Positions 9,215 to 21,100 of a DNA stretch of 64,000 nt are shown here, piece after piece. The position numbers and the translations under genes were made by a program. The stretch comes from Rostrohypoxylon terebratum (Eukaryota > Ascomycota > Sordariomycetes > Xylariales > Hypoxylaceae), in assembly GCA_022497145.1 (NCBI GenBank), contig MU385890.1, forward strand, positions 124,001-188,000, written 5' to 3'. Position 1 is the first letter of the stretch, and each line of letters opens with the position of its first letter. The notes under the pieces are model-generated. The model worked only from the letters and a program-made list of their open reading frames with translations, had not been told where the DNA came from and searched no databases.

Positions 9215-10763
9215 TGGATACGGGTATATATAATCATCAGTTTAGTTCTAACACAAGCGCAGGGGATACCTTCACATCGGACACGCCAAGGCCGCACTCC
9301 TCAGCGATTACTTTGCCCACCAAGCCTACAAAGGCACTCTCCGCCTACGACTCGACGATACTAACCCGAGCAAAGAGAAAGAGGAATACCAGGATGCCAT
9401 CATCGAGGATCTTGCTCTTATGGGGATTAAACCCGACGTCGTCACCTACACCTCAGACTACTTCGACCACATTTACGATACCTGCCTCGGCCTTATCAGA
9501 GATGGTCACGCGTATGCCGACGATACAGACGTAGAGACCATGCGCGAGGAGAGAGGGAAAGGAATCGCGTCCAAGAGACGAGATCGAACAGTCGAGGAGA
9601 ATCTGCGAGTTTTTGACGAGATGAAGAACGGCACCGAGGAAGGTTTGAAGAACTGCATCCGTGCTAAGATCTCCGTCGACAACCCGAACAAGGCAATGCG
9701 CGACCCGGTAATCTACAGATGCAACATCAACGACCCCCACCATCGCACGGGCACCAAGTGGAAGATTTACCCTACCTACGATCTCGCATGCCCCGTCGTC
9801 GACAGCTTAGAGGGTGTCACGCATGCTTTGAGGTCAACCGAGTATACCGATCGAAATCCCCAATTCCAATGGTTCCTTGACACGCTCAAGTTGCGCCAAG
9901 TGTATATGTGGGACTTTGCTCGTATGAACTTCATCCGAACTTTCTTGTCGAAGCGGAAGTTGGCGAAATTGGTCGACACTGGCCGAGTTTGGGGATGGGA
10001 CGATCCGCGCATGCCCACGATCAGAGGTATCCGAAGACGAGGTATGACAATCCCTGCGCTTCGCGATTTTATTCTGCGACAGGGTCCGTCCAGAAATGTC
10101 GTATCCATGGACTGGGCTAGCTTCTGGGCCACCAACAAAAAGATTGTTGACCCGATCGCGCCACGACACACCGCCATTCTCAAAAAGGACCACGTCAAAG
10201 TCACCGTCACGGGAGACGATGCGCCTGCGGAGCCACGTTCCGAAGACAAACCGCTCCACCCTAAGAATGCCGAGGTTGGGACGAAGAAGGTCGCCTTCAG
10301 CAAAGAATTGGTATTGGATCAAGCTGATGCCAAACTGTTCAAGGATGGAGAAGAGATCACTCTCATGCAATGGGGCAATGCCTTCGTGAAATCCATCACC
10401 GGCAGCGATCCGATCAGCGGTTTCACGGCCGAGTTGAACCTGAAGGGAGACGTGCGCGCTACAGACAAGAAGGTAACCTGGCTCTCGACACAAGGACAGA
10501 AGCTCATTGACGCGGAGCTATGGGACTTCGACTACCTGATTACCAAGGATAAGCTCGAGGAGGATGACGAGCTAGAGAAATTCTTGACCCCCGTCACGGC
10601 TACCATGGAGGAAGCTTTCTGCGACGAAGGCGTAGCCAAGCTTAAGAAGGATGATATCATCCAGTTAGAGCGGAGAGGATACTACCGTGTGGACAAGGGA
10701 TACGAAGAGGGTGAGGAGAAGAAGGTCGTGTTGTTCCTGATCCCGACAGGTAAGAGCAAATAG
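8738..10763 (+). CDS. GUS1: Cytosolic glutamyl-tRNA synthetase
   Basis: Two exons, 8738-9126 and 9263-10763, giving 629 residues. Residues 1 to ~110 form a GST-like N-terminal domain (LEKHLTLRTYLAGYTLSDID), used in yeast to bind the Arc1 cofactor. The class I catalytic domain starts at GYLHIGHAK, with the HIGH motif at 134-137, followed by LRLDDTNP. The KMSKS-like loop is FLSKRKL near 357-363, followed by WGWDDPRMPT, which is typical of eukaryotic GluRS. A beta-rich anticodon-binding part follows to the end. It charges tRNA-Glu in the cytosol. The 136-nt intron (GTAAGA donor, GCGCAG acceptor) sits just before the HIGH motif and carries a large AT/GT microsatellite. The 3' end, ...IPTGKSK, is normal for the family. 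Confidence 0.96.
9170..9213. repeat. (AT)n(GT)n compound microsatellite inside the GluRS intron
   Basis: About seven AT units pass directly into about fifteen GT units, wholly inside the 9127-9262 intron of the synthetase gene. Confidence 0.95.
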
Positions 10764-13700
10764 ATATCTACGTAGGTTTGACATATGATCCAATAGGGCC
10801 TCGAAAACCGTATTAAAATAAAAATCACCTTGATAATACGTTCAGTTGAGCTTACGATGTCGCGAATATGTCTGGGATCAAGCTTGGAAGTTTGTGCTAC
10901 AATATTGGATCAAAAACCTCATTACGAGCTTAACAAGTTATACTACCAACAAAACCATCTCGTGAAATTCTGTACAATACTAACAACAAGAAGTTCTCAA
11001 TCCATTCTACTATATGGATCATACCTAGCTGTGATGTTTTCCTTTAAGCACATACTCTCAACAGCAGGTTATACTACGAAGAAATCTAAATAATTGCTCA
11101 TCTCGACTCAGATACCACTGAATATTACATCGGGTGTTCTCATAATGTGGATAGTCAAAACGTGTAGATCTTGAACATTACTATAGCATATACGTGCTAA
11201 TAGAATATGAACAGTATTCCAAGGGTAGGTACCTATACACTTGAATGTAGGTACCTACCTACATATTGCACGTTTATACTACAAGTAAATAATAATAGTT
11301 TGTAAACATTACCTGAAAGTCTGCAAGTGAGTTTTCAGAACGAACAGTACCTAGGCGTGTTCGTCCGTTTTGAAAGCGTTAAAATAAGGTATACGAATTA
11401 TAACACAACAATTGCCCTAATCTTTCCCATACAGTAAGCGTTGTATTCAGGAGCCAACCAGACCGAGGTTAGTAAGATGAGCTATATAAATATGACCTTG
11501 TAATACGTGAGTTATCACAGTTAGGTTCTGTTACGTTGCTTTAAGGCTGAGCCTCCTATAGTAAGGCCTCAGCCTCTGTTTCAGGACACCGACGTTATAG
11601 GACAATCCGCGCTTTTTCTTTTTATATTCGACTCGACCCCCCCACGTTTCTAATATCGAGGAAATGTTTGTGCATCCCCAGCTGAGTACAATCGTGTCAT
11701 GGTAATTTCTATATACTCCATCATTGGCTCTATAGGTTTGGGGGGGGGGGGGGGGGGGGGTCAGGTCCCTTAGGTGCTAACTACGCAATCAAGGCTCAGC
11801 TGGCAAGTTACGGGACAAACTGGTGGACTTACTAGATAAGGCGATGTTGTTCACCAATTACATACGGACGACGTACTCACGATTTTTACCTGGCGAGGAG
11901 GTCGGGCTGCGTCTTCGTACGTGTCTTCAATACACCCCCTCAGCTCCTTGGCCCCTATTTAGCCCCAAGCAGGTTTGCAGCGTCACTGATATACCACAGG
12001 CTGCGAGTGATCGTACCGGACAGGAGACAGTCAGCCTCGGTCGCCCACACGGACGGCTGTCTCACGAGATGACTCTTCACGCCGTGATGATGTGGCTCCA
12101 GTAGATATATCCATCACAGGAGCGCGGCTGCGCAAGGGGTGCCCCCCTAAACAGCCCGAAATTTTCTCGAACCGGTTTTCCGCCTTGGGCGGCCTCAAAC
12201 CCATGTCTCACCCAGATATAGAGCGTAAACTGGAATACCTAGAATACGGAGAGGGGGAAAAGATGGAAACTTCGACGCTTTCGGGAAACAGGACAGAAGG
12301 CGCAGTCCCTGACAGCAGCACCGGCTTGGCATTTTTTTTTCGAACGGACTCTCCACACCGTCCCCGGTGGTTCGCATCATGCAGCAGTTTTGTTTAGCCT
12401 GCTCCGGAATACGGGGCGAGTACAACTCAAGAGAAGGTCCACCGAAGCATGCCCGTTTTTTCCAAAGCAAGGGACCTTTGTACATGTCACCTAGTTCCGC
12501 CGACGGGTTCTCGGTTCTCCATACCTGAGAGGCTGGTGTTCCGTTTTGGGCGACTGACTCTCCCGTTACGGTCTTTGTGAGAGGTGGTGTATGTCATTGT
12601 GGGTTTGGACGAAGTTGGCAACCTTGGAACTATTCGTCGTTCGGTGAGTGTCATGCTTACAAAGAGCACTTCTATGTTTGCCTACCTAACTACTAATACC
12701 CAGGTCCTAGGATAGGTACCTAGGGGCCTAGGTCATCTATGCGAACGAGATCGCAAACTACTAGATGGGACCAAGCGGGTATCTAGTCCCGTTCACCCAT
12801 ATTCCACCCTTAATACCTCAATTATACTTCAATATTTGACAACGTGACACAACCTCGGACTGACAGCGGTTGGTTACATGTTCTATGTGGAAGACGAGAG
12901 AAGCCCGGAGTTTCACAATCGACTCGTACAAGCCAGCGGATACCGTACCTACTACCTAAGGTAGGCTGCGTTCTGAATGGACAGACCGACTCTTGCAACC
13001 GAAGCCGGCGGATGAGGGGATACGTGTAAATCATGATGATATTCGTCAGGGACTGCAGCACGGGGTACGCGTATCATTATGTTATGATGAAAAGTTGTGA
13101 ATATGGTAAGTGTATCTAGAGTCTATAGGTTTGCTTCGCATGCGCTGTGACAGCACCAGGATTTCGTAACGAGTCTGGGGTGTATGTATAACGTGATATT
13201 GAATCATAAAACATAAAACATAAACAAAGAATACACTCGGCCGGTTCGGCTTGGGGTTTCTCGTGTAATGGGGGACTGTGGACCTTACCCGGATCTATAC
13301 GATCGGGGTCCTGTGGGCGCGAAGAATTCCAAGAACCCCAAGAGTCGAAAAGCGAAAGTCGAGCTCTTAGTTAGGCAGGTGAAAGTTCCACTTTGCAACT
13401 TTCCGGAGTGTCGGTCCTTGAAAGGTGAAACTTACGCATATGCTCCTGAACACGTCTGTCACGGCCCGTAGGAGGGACCTGCTATGCTGTACAGCGATGA
13501 CTGGCCTCTACGGGCTAATGGTGCTGCTGTGAGTTGACTTTGTCTGTGGGAAGCCGTAGTCTGATTTCGAGAAAAGAGAAAAAAAAACAGATTAGGTGTA
13601 TTACAACGGACGACCCTGTGACTATGTGTGACTATATGGCAGTATACTCCACCCGCGCGACTGGATAGACTTAGGAACTCTGGGACCCCGTTAGCATTCT

Positions 13701-14600
13701 GGAGCGCGCGTATACTAGACATTGTGAATGGTGGTTGGATGGGCACATCTATACAGTTTATCTCCAGCGTCTATCTCCAGTATATCTCCAATACCTACTA
13801 GGTACCTATCCATATATCTCTAGCATCTATACTATACCCACTCGAAATCTCCCATAACAGGATCTGAGCTCGGACGAAGGCGTTCTCATGAGGCTCCACT
13901 AGAAGCTGGGATGTTACGACTGACGTGCATCAATGAGATCTGTACAAGGCTGAAAGGGGGAATCGGATACCTGAACAGATTGGCATCGCGTGTTTCCAGA
14001 CTAGGATGGATCGTGGGTGGGATTTGGTTGGGCTACCTTGGGAACTCTTAACACGACCATGCCTGAAACTTTCTTGTGGTTGCCCGATATCGAGTTAATC
14101 AGCCGCTGGTCATCATGCATTGCATCTGTGTCCAATAGTTCTAAAGGCAGGGCACGAATAAGTCGCGACGGAGTATTAGATTTTCTAACCAACCGTTACC
14201 ATGATTTTTTTTTGGAAAAGAGAAGGAAAGCGATTGGCTCAAAAGAAAAAGAAAGGAAAATGAAATAAATAAAATCAAAAGATAAAATAAAACGAAAACA
14301 AAACAAAATAAGAATCATAAAACATAAAAACTAAGGAAAAAAAATAACAGCGGACGTCGTAGACGCGTTAAATGAAAATGTGGGCATGCAGGAGGCAATT
14401 GGATGCGTTGGCAGGAGTCGACAGGCATCCGTCTCGCGTGGAGGTCGGGGATTGGGCAAGATGCAGGTCTCCAAGGGCTCCCCCTCGACCGTTGTAGGTT
14501 AGCAAGACACATCTTGACATTTTTTAATTAGCGAGCCGCCGGCGGGAAATAATCCAAAAGGCTACGACGGGATCTGCGTCGTTGACCGCCGTGTCGGGCG
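10764..14600. other. Gene-free region after GluRS, part 1
   Basis: No supportable gene. 10.77-11.7 kb is AT-rich with repeated GGTACCTA/TAGGTACC palindromes; a 21-G homopolymer lies at 11740-11760; CCTAGG motifs cluster at 12703-12735. Open frames of 60-100 codons occur on both strands but show no domain, no codon bias and no splice partners that I can recognise. Confidence 0.5.
11740..11760. repeat. 21-G homopolymer
   Basis: An uninterrupted run of 21 G. This may be a true low-complexity tract or an assembly estimate of length, since such runs are hard to sequence. Confidence 0.9.
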
Positions 14601-14655
14601 ACGCAGCCTTGGACTGCCAGGGCAGATGGACGATTTAGGTAAGATGGAAATTCGG

Positions 14656-14730
14656 GAGGGCATGGGAGACATGGGATACATGGGAGGCATGGGGAGGCAT
14701 GGGAGACATGGGAGGGCGTGGGAAGCATGG
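14656..14730. repeat. Degenerate GGCATGGGAGACATGGGA minisatellite
   Basis: About eight degenerate copies of a 9-nt unit close to CATGGGAGR. On the plus strand it would encode a Met-Gly repeat and on the minus strand Pro/Cys/Met runs, which explains the open frames overlapping it. Confidence 0.8.
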
Positions 14731-15623
14731 AAGGCGAAGAAGCTTAGCAATGCAATATGCAAGGCCAACTCATCGTGTCCCTCATCAACCTCGCCTACCA
14801 GACCTACCACGTCTAACCGATAGCCGTTTTCTGCCACTGGCCTATAGTGGCCAACGCCGGACCACACTGGGCGACACTAGGCGACAGGGCTACCCTCCGG
14901 TCACCGTCACTGGGTTGCTTTTGTTGCTGGGCAAATAGCGGGAAGTTTGTATCATGCTGGCTGTTGGCTGCTGGCTGAGTGAGATGATGGAATGGATTCC
15001 TCCAGGGCTGCATCCCGCCATGCGAAGTGTACCTTTTCTGGACTTTCCATTTCTCTTCCTCCCGTCTTCCGTCTTCCGTTCCCCGTACCTCTCCGTCTCG
15101 TCATTCCTAGAGGAAGATCGGTTAGTTTTCTTAGAAGACCTGTGATTTCCAAGGTTGCTTGTCGATATATGTTTGGGTCATTGGGGTCATTGGGTTATAG
15201 GTATGTCCCCTCCTTTTTCTGCGCCGTTTGCGCATCTGTAAATTGCTGTCCGATGCGAAGAGCCGAAGATTGACAATCGTGATGAAGGGTAAGTGAGTGT
15301 TTTATGGAATGGAATTGGTGACGATTGAAGAGGGGAAGACAAGAGAATAATAGGAGGCCAATATGTGAAAACTGTTCTCATCAACTCTTGTCATACTGTG
15401 TTGGGATGATATTTTCCGATGTGTGATGTGTACTTATTAAGTCTTAGGTCCTAGGACCTAGGTAGCTTGCAAAGCTGTAGCCGCGGGGCAAGGACTCGAC
15501 TTCGAGCGCTATGCTTCGCGTTCACATATGTGATATTGTGTGCAGTACATAGTATGACATGACCAGGGGGAGCTTGGAAGTTTGGGAGACAAAGATGAGA
15601 TGGGATCATCTGGTATAACCGTA

Positions 15624-15659
15624 GAAACCATGGAAACCATGGAAACCGTGGAAACCTTG
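15624..15659. repeat. Four tandem copies of GAAACCATG
   Basis: Units at 15624, 15633, 15642 and 15651; the first two are identical, and the third and fourth each carry one change (GTG and TTG endings). Confidence 0.85.
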
Positions 15660-16904
15660 GAGCCTGGATCGCAGTTTAAAAGTGAAAAAGCGAGAAAGAA
15701 ACCGAAGAGCTGATAGCTGATCTTCAATATCGTGGGTAGTATATGGTAGTATGTGGTTCAAGGTTGTATGTAGGTTAATCTGACATCGCATGGCATCTGT
15801 AATCCTCACATCTCATCTTGACATCTGAAAATCTTAAAAACAATAACACGATTATTTCCGTATTGCTGAGACCTATCCGGATTTGTCCAATTAAAAAAGG
15901 GGGCCTCGAATTTTGCCTCCCTGACGAAACGTGCATGTGTTGTTGTATCGTCATAATGGTCGCCTCTCATGTGTGTTGTACACCCGCCAGATGAGGGAAC
16001 TAGACCGTTCCTCGATCGTGGTTGGTCGATTAGATGGTTGACTCAATCATTGATGTTTGGCAAACGTCGGAGGGGCGATGTTTAATGGGTTCATGGGGGG
16101 CTGGCGGTGGGAAGATGAAAGAAAAAGAAGAAGAGAAAAAAAAGGAGGGGTGGACTCCGTATGATGAATTCCCGGGGTACTTACTGTACTAGGTTGCGGC
16201 AATTCTATCAGGTGTAGGTACTAGGTGGACCGTGGTGTATTGTATTGTATCGTACTTACCCTGCTACCGTACCTAATGTTAGTAACTGCAGGTAAGTACG
16301 ACGCCACGATAGTGGAGGTACTTTCTACAGTAGTAAAATCGTTACCGCTTCCCGCAACGAATTGACACGATTTAGTACGATTTTAGCTTCCAAGGTTGTG
16401 GCACCTACTGGCACCTACTGCCACCTACCGGAATTATGGATGGATGTACTTACCTACCTAATAGCTACCGCCAATTCTTCTCTTCCCGCCTTATGTCTAA
16501 TACTCTACCTAGGTAGTCAGCTAGTACGGTAGTAAACTCCCCAATGCTGCCGATGCCGTTCCTTCACTTCGTGCCCAGGTGGTATTTTCGCTTGTCCTCC
16601 CCGGTCTGTCCGGTACAGGTACACAGTTAACAGGTGGCACCGTGGCCAAGGTAAACCGTACTAAAACCGTACTAAGCGGTACTAAGCGGTCTCGTTCTTA
16701 CCCCACGCCGGCCAACGACAGTGCGACAACTAAATGCTGTTGTGTAACTGGATGCTTCGACAGCTGGACAAGGTTTACAAGGTTCGACAAGGTTTCTATC
16801 TAAGGTCGATAGCCAAAAGAAGGTAGAGTCGGCAAGACACATCACACACCATCTGTCTCTTCCAGGGCTGCAACTGCTGCTGCTGGTTGTTGTCTGCATA
16901 TTGT

Positions 16905-17005
16905 TGTTTCTCTACCTGTTTTCGCTCTCGCTCTCACTCACACTTTCGCTCTCACTTCTCCCTCACTCACTTCTTTTTTTCTTTTCTTTTTTTTCCCTGT
17001 CTTGC
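16905..17005 (+). promoter_or_regulatory. C/T-rich tract upstream of the large gene
   Basis: About 100 bases made nearly only of C and T, with CTCTCACTCACAC-like repeats and T runs. Such tracts are common in promoters of fungal genes and often lie just before the transcription start. It is about 1.1 kb from the start codon, so the leader would be long or contain an intron. Confidence 0.3.
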
Positions 17006-17784
17006 TGTCTCTGCATCTCCTAGCTGGAGCCCTCTTCGCATTTACATCTAGTCTGCTACTACCTAGCACGCTACTAGTATTACCATCCCTTAAGTTCCCA
17101 GGTACCTAGTACTAGTGGGAACACGCCATCCATCTAACCCAATTATTCCGAATTATATACATACATATTATATACCGGTCTGCCGGAGCCGACGAGGCGA
17201 CAAAACAAACGACGTCAGCCCAATCGATAACGGACGAACGAGAGGTGAAAATATCAATACAGTACTAAGTAACAGAGTGGCTGAATTTTTTCTTTAAAAA
17301 AAAAAGCTGAGAATTATTATTTATCTATTGACCTATATTATCTTACCGATCTTACCTATACCGTATATCTTGCTTGCCCTTGCTATTGTCTACCGAGCAT
17401 GCTTGCTTATACAGCTCACACTACCCAATAATTTACGCTCACTTTCTATGACCTGGCTGATCTGGGATCAACCGAAGCGCGACCGCGACGGGACTAGCTT
17501 AATAGACCAGCTAGTATCGATTATAGACCCTTGCCGAAAGCTCTCCGTCTCCGTCATTATCTAATTATATTCTTACTACTTGAAGCCCAACCTCTACCTT
17601 ACGGTCTCTACCACCACCCTACCTACCTACCATCCATCCTATCATCCCATCGTCCCGCCCTCGTCCGTCTTAGGTACCTCACATACCTGACTACGCATAC
17701 CATATACATACTTCCGTACATCCCTTCCATCCATCCATAACCGTGGACATCCATACCTTTCCTAATCTTTACCCGACTTGACCT

Positions 17785-17819
17785 ACGCTTAAACCCACGC
17801 TTAAACCCACGCTTAACCC
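17785..17819. repeat. Three tandem copies of ACGCTTAAACCC
   Basis: Two perfect 12-nt units and a third lacking one A, about 290 bp before the predicted start of the large gene. Confidence 0.85.
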
Positions 17820-18109
17820 ACTTGAGCTATCCGCCGCAACACACGCCGACAAATCTGATCGCTCTTATACCAACATACCAAGCCACATTCAAGCCTTCTC
17901 TCGACTTCACTCGACTACACTCGACTGCTTCATGTCTAGATGACATATCCCCGAAGCACATCGACGAATCTGACGACGACGATCGAATAAATCGTATACA
18001 TCGTGGCTACCTAGCAGCTCTCATCTTTTTTGGGGGGTGCTGCTGGTCGTGCTGGGGTGAAGGAGAGGCGTAACTTTGTGTGAATTTATCCTCATATGCG
18101 CCTACCACT

Positions 18110-21100
18110 ATGATCTCCATGCAGCGATCTCTATCATCGCCCGTTTGCATACATTCTTCTCCACGTGAGTCGGGCGGAAAGATACCACCAAGATGAGATG
18201 TGCCGGATCCAAAGTCTCGACCTCCGTCTCCGTATGTCAGGTTACTGACCAGTCGCCTCCGATTATAGCTGCCTCTCCGACCGCCACACATAATTCTTCC
18301 CGTTCCCCGACCCCCTCTCCCGAAACTCGACCGGAAGTGTCACGCCCGCGACGATTTCGATCCCGAAGCCCCGGAGGCGGTCATCGCCGACGAGAGTCCT
18401 CGGGATCCGTTCGCAAAATCACCACCGGCGGCGACGAGAATTCTCGCGATGCGACTTCGAAGCAGCAGTCGAGCGCCAACCCGAGCGCCGGCGCGAGTGC
18501 GCCGAAGAAGCCGGTAATTGACCAACCAGTAGGCCCGTCGCCGAAACCCCCTCCGTCACCGTCCCCGGCCTCTTCCCCGCCCGCTCCTTCAAGCCCTTTG
18601 CCACCCATATTGAAAGACCAAGATGATTCCGGTCCACTCCCGAGACCTCTCTTGGCTGATGTGTCCTTATATACCAATCCCCATCTGAATATCGAAGCCG
18701 AAGGTACCACTCTCGAAGAGCTTGCCCACCTGGTTCGGTTGTCCAAGTACCAGGAGCGCAAGTGCGCCAATACTCGAATCCGTCTTCAAAGAAGTCTGAT
18801 TTCGACCGCTCTCTCGGCGCGGCTAACCCGCTGCGGAGAGACGTCGCTGCGCAACCTGGCGGACAGCTTCCGAAATGATGACAAGAGGGCTTTTGCTAAC
18901 CTGTTTGGTGCCATCCACGATGTTCGGAATAGCTGCGACGCCACTCGTCGCTATGCACTCTTGGAACCGGAGATGGAATCTTTGCAGTCGTCGGGGGTAG
19001 CGTCCGTCGAGACCTTGGTGCCTCCGCCTAATGCGAACGGGGCTGGTCCTGCTACTTCCGTCGTTCCGTTCCTTAATGATATTTCTGCTTCTGCCAGAGA
19101 AACTTTCCTAAGCTTCCTTACCCAGATTCGGACAAACCCAGACTACCTGGCCACACGACTTTGCGCCTTGAACACCTCTGAATTACAGGCTCTCACTACT
19201 TTTCATCAGGGTTTGGAGCCGATAGAATCTGTCTTGCCGTACCACGGCCGTTCCAGCGGACGTGGGCACTCCAGCGGCCCTAGTAGGCAATCGGGGTCAA
19301 CCCCCAACGCCGTTGAACGGCTGCTTTCTTTCCAGCGTCACGATCCCCTTTCCGCCCTCATATACACCTGCTTTGCTAACTCGGCCGGCCCGGACAGCGC
19401 CGAAGACAAGCGGCGAACCGGGATCTGGGCCACCGCTTTCGCCCGCTTGATCTCTACTAAATCTACCAGCGAACCGGTCCTGATCTCCATTCTCAATGCT
19501 TGGTCGGCTATGCGTGATTGGTCGGGACGGGCTAACATGGAATGGTATTTGATGAAGATACTCGAGGATGGTGCGTTCTTGCTCGACCGAGCCGAGGATC
19601 AGAACGGGACAAGGTTCAATCTCTCCGACTGGACTACCAAGGACAGCATTGCCGCTGAGGAATTCTACGATCGTGCCGTCAACGATCTCTTTGCTATTAT
19701 CGATGACGAGGACGCTACTGGAATCCCCGAAGGCGTCATTGAACTTGGAAATGAAATTCTTCGTCGGTTGGAGATGAAGGATAGCACCCGCAACCTCGTC
19801 GATACCACCCGAAGATGGTTTGTATACAAATGGATATTTTCTAGTTGGTTGCTTGCTGTCGTGATTCATCCGGAGAGTTATGGGATGATGGCCGAGTACC
19901 ACATTACCGAGTACGGTCGCCAGAAGATCCTCAAGCAGGTTGCTACGCTCGCCCAACATTTCGTTGTGGAGATGCTTGCAAGCGGAAACCCCCAGAAGCC
20001 GGTGTCTACTCCTCTCAAGATCAAGGGCCACATTGAAAACATCATGGGCCGTTTCAAGCCGACAGCCAGCCGGGGGACCGGTAGGCTGCTTCCAGCTAGG
20101 TCCATCACTTCCTTGAGAGAAACCGTCGAGGTTCATCCTTATCTGGTAATCAGCCCGGCTGACCTTGTCACGCTTGCCAATGCTCTCTACCCGGAGCGTA
20201 GGCCGCAATCTGCTCATTCGAGCAGCATTCGGTCTGGCGCGCCTTCGATATCAGGCTTCTCTGCCATTTCGCAGCCGATATCGATAGGCACGTCAAGGAG
20301 TAACTTTGACACCGCTTCTGTGCTTAGTATGAGCGCTTCGTCTGTTTTCAGCGATGGAACTACCTCGGGAGAGCCTCTGCTCGAAGAGCAAGTAGCAGGT
20401 ACCCCCCAGAGACGCTCACCGCCCGTGCCTGACGGATCGAGGCAGAAGAACACTAACAGCAATTATGAAGACGACGGATACCGTCTCCGACTGGCGATGC
20501 ATGAGATGAACCAGACCCTAGGTCAAGAGGTCGTATCTGGTTCATGTCATCCCTGTGCCGAACGCTGGGCTGTCGTGTTCATTTCTGCTGATGGGAACAG
20601 CCTTTCTCTACAGATGACGTATGATCCCGACGACGAGGCCGAGGAGGAAAACTCCTCCACTACTAGTGATACGGAAGACGATGAACCCGACGAGAAACCC
20701 GAGCTCGATAAAGACTACCATCAGTTGCGAGACTCTGTCCTAAAGCTTGTCGAAGACTTCGAAATCCCCCTCGGCCTCGAAGACTCTGGTACTAAGACGA
20801 CATTTAGTAACAGAGCTTCCGGGCTAAAGAAGTATCGATCGAAGAACAAGATCATCACGCCAGGGAGAACTATGGGCAGCAACAACCCATTCCGTAACAG
20901 GTGCGAGGAGCAAAAGTCGAAGCGAGCCGCCGACGAAACTTCCCACGCTGAAGGTAAGGAGCCGGCAAGCGAGCGCGAGTCTTCGGTACTGATCAAGATG
21001 CTCTCCGCCGCCTCGTCTCAATCGCGAATCCAATCCGATTTCGTATCGGCGCATCTGTACTGGAAGACTCTGCAACAACTGAATGCTCTCACGTCTCCGT

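Larger units (their letters stand above)
14601..18109. other. Gene-free region, part 2, leading into the large gene
   Basis: No supportable gene. It holds three short tandem arrays (14656-14730, 15624-15659, 17785-17819) and many TACCTAGGTA-type motifs. From about 16.9 kb it becomes strongly C/T-rich (runs of CTCTCACTC and T tracts), which looks like the promoter and 5' leader of the large gene that starts at about 18.1 kb. Confidence 0.5.

Noticed and set aside
18232..18268. Possible 37-nt intron (GTATGT...TATAG) at the start of the large gene
   Set aside because: Too short for a normal fungal intron and out of phase with any start; the 104-nt intron from 18165 explains the same acceptor and branch site.
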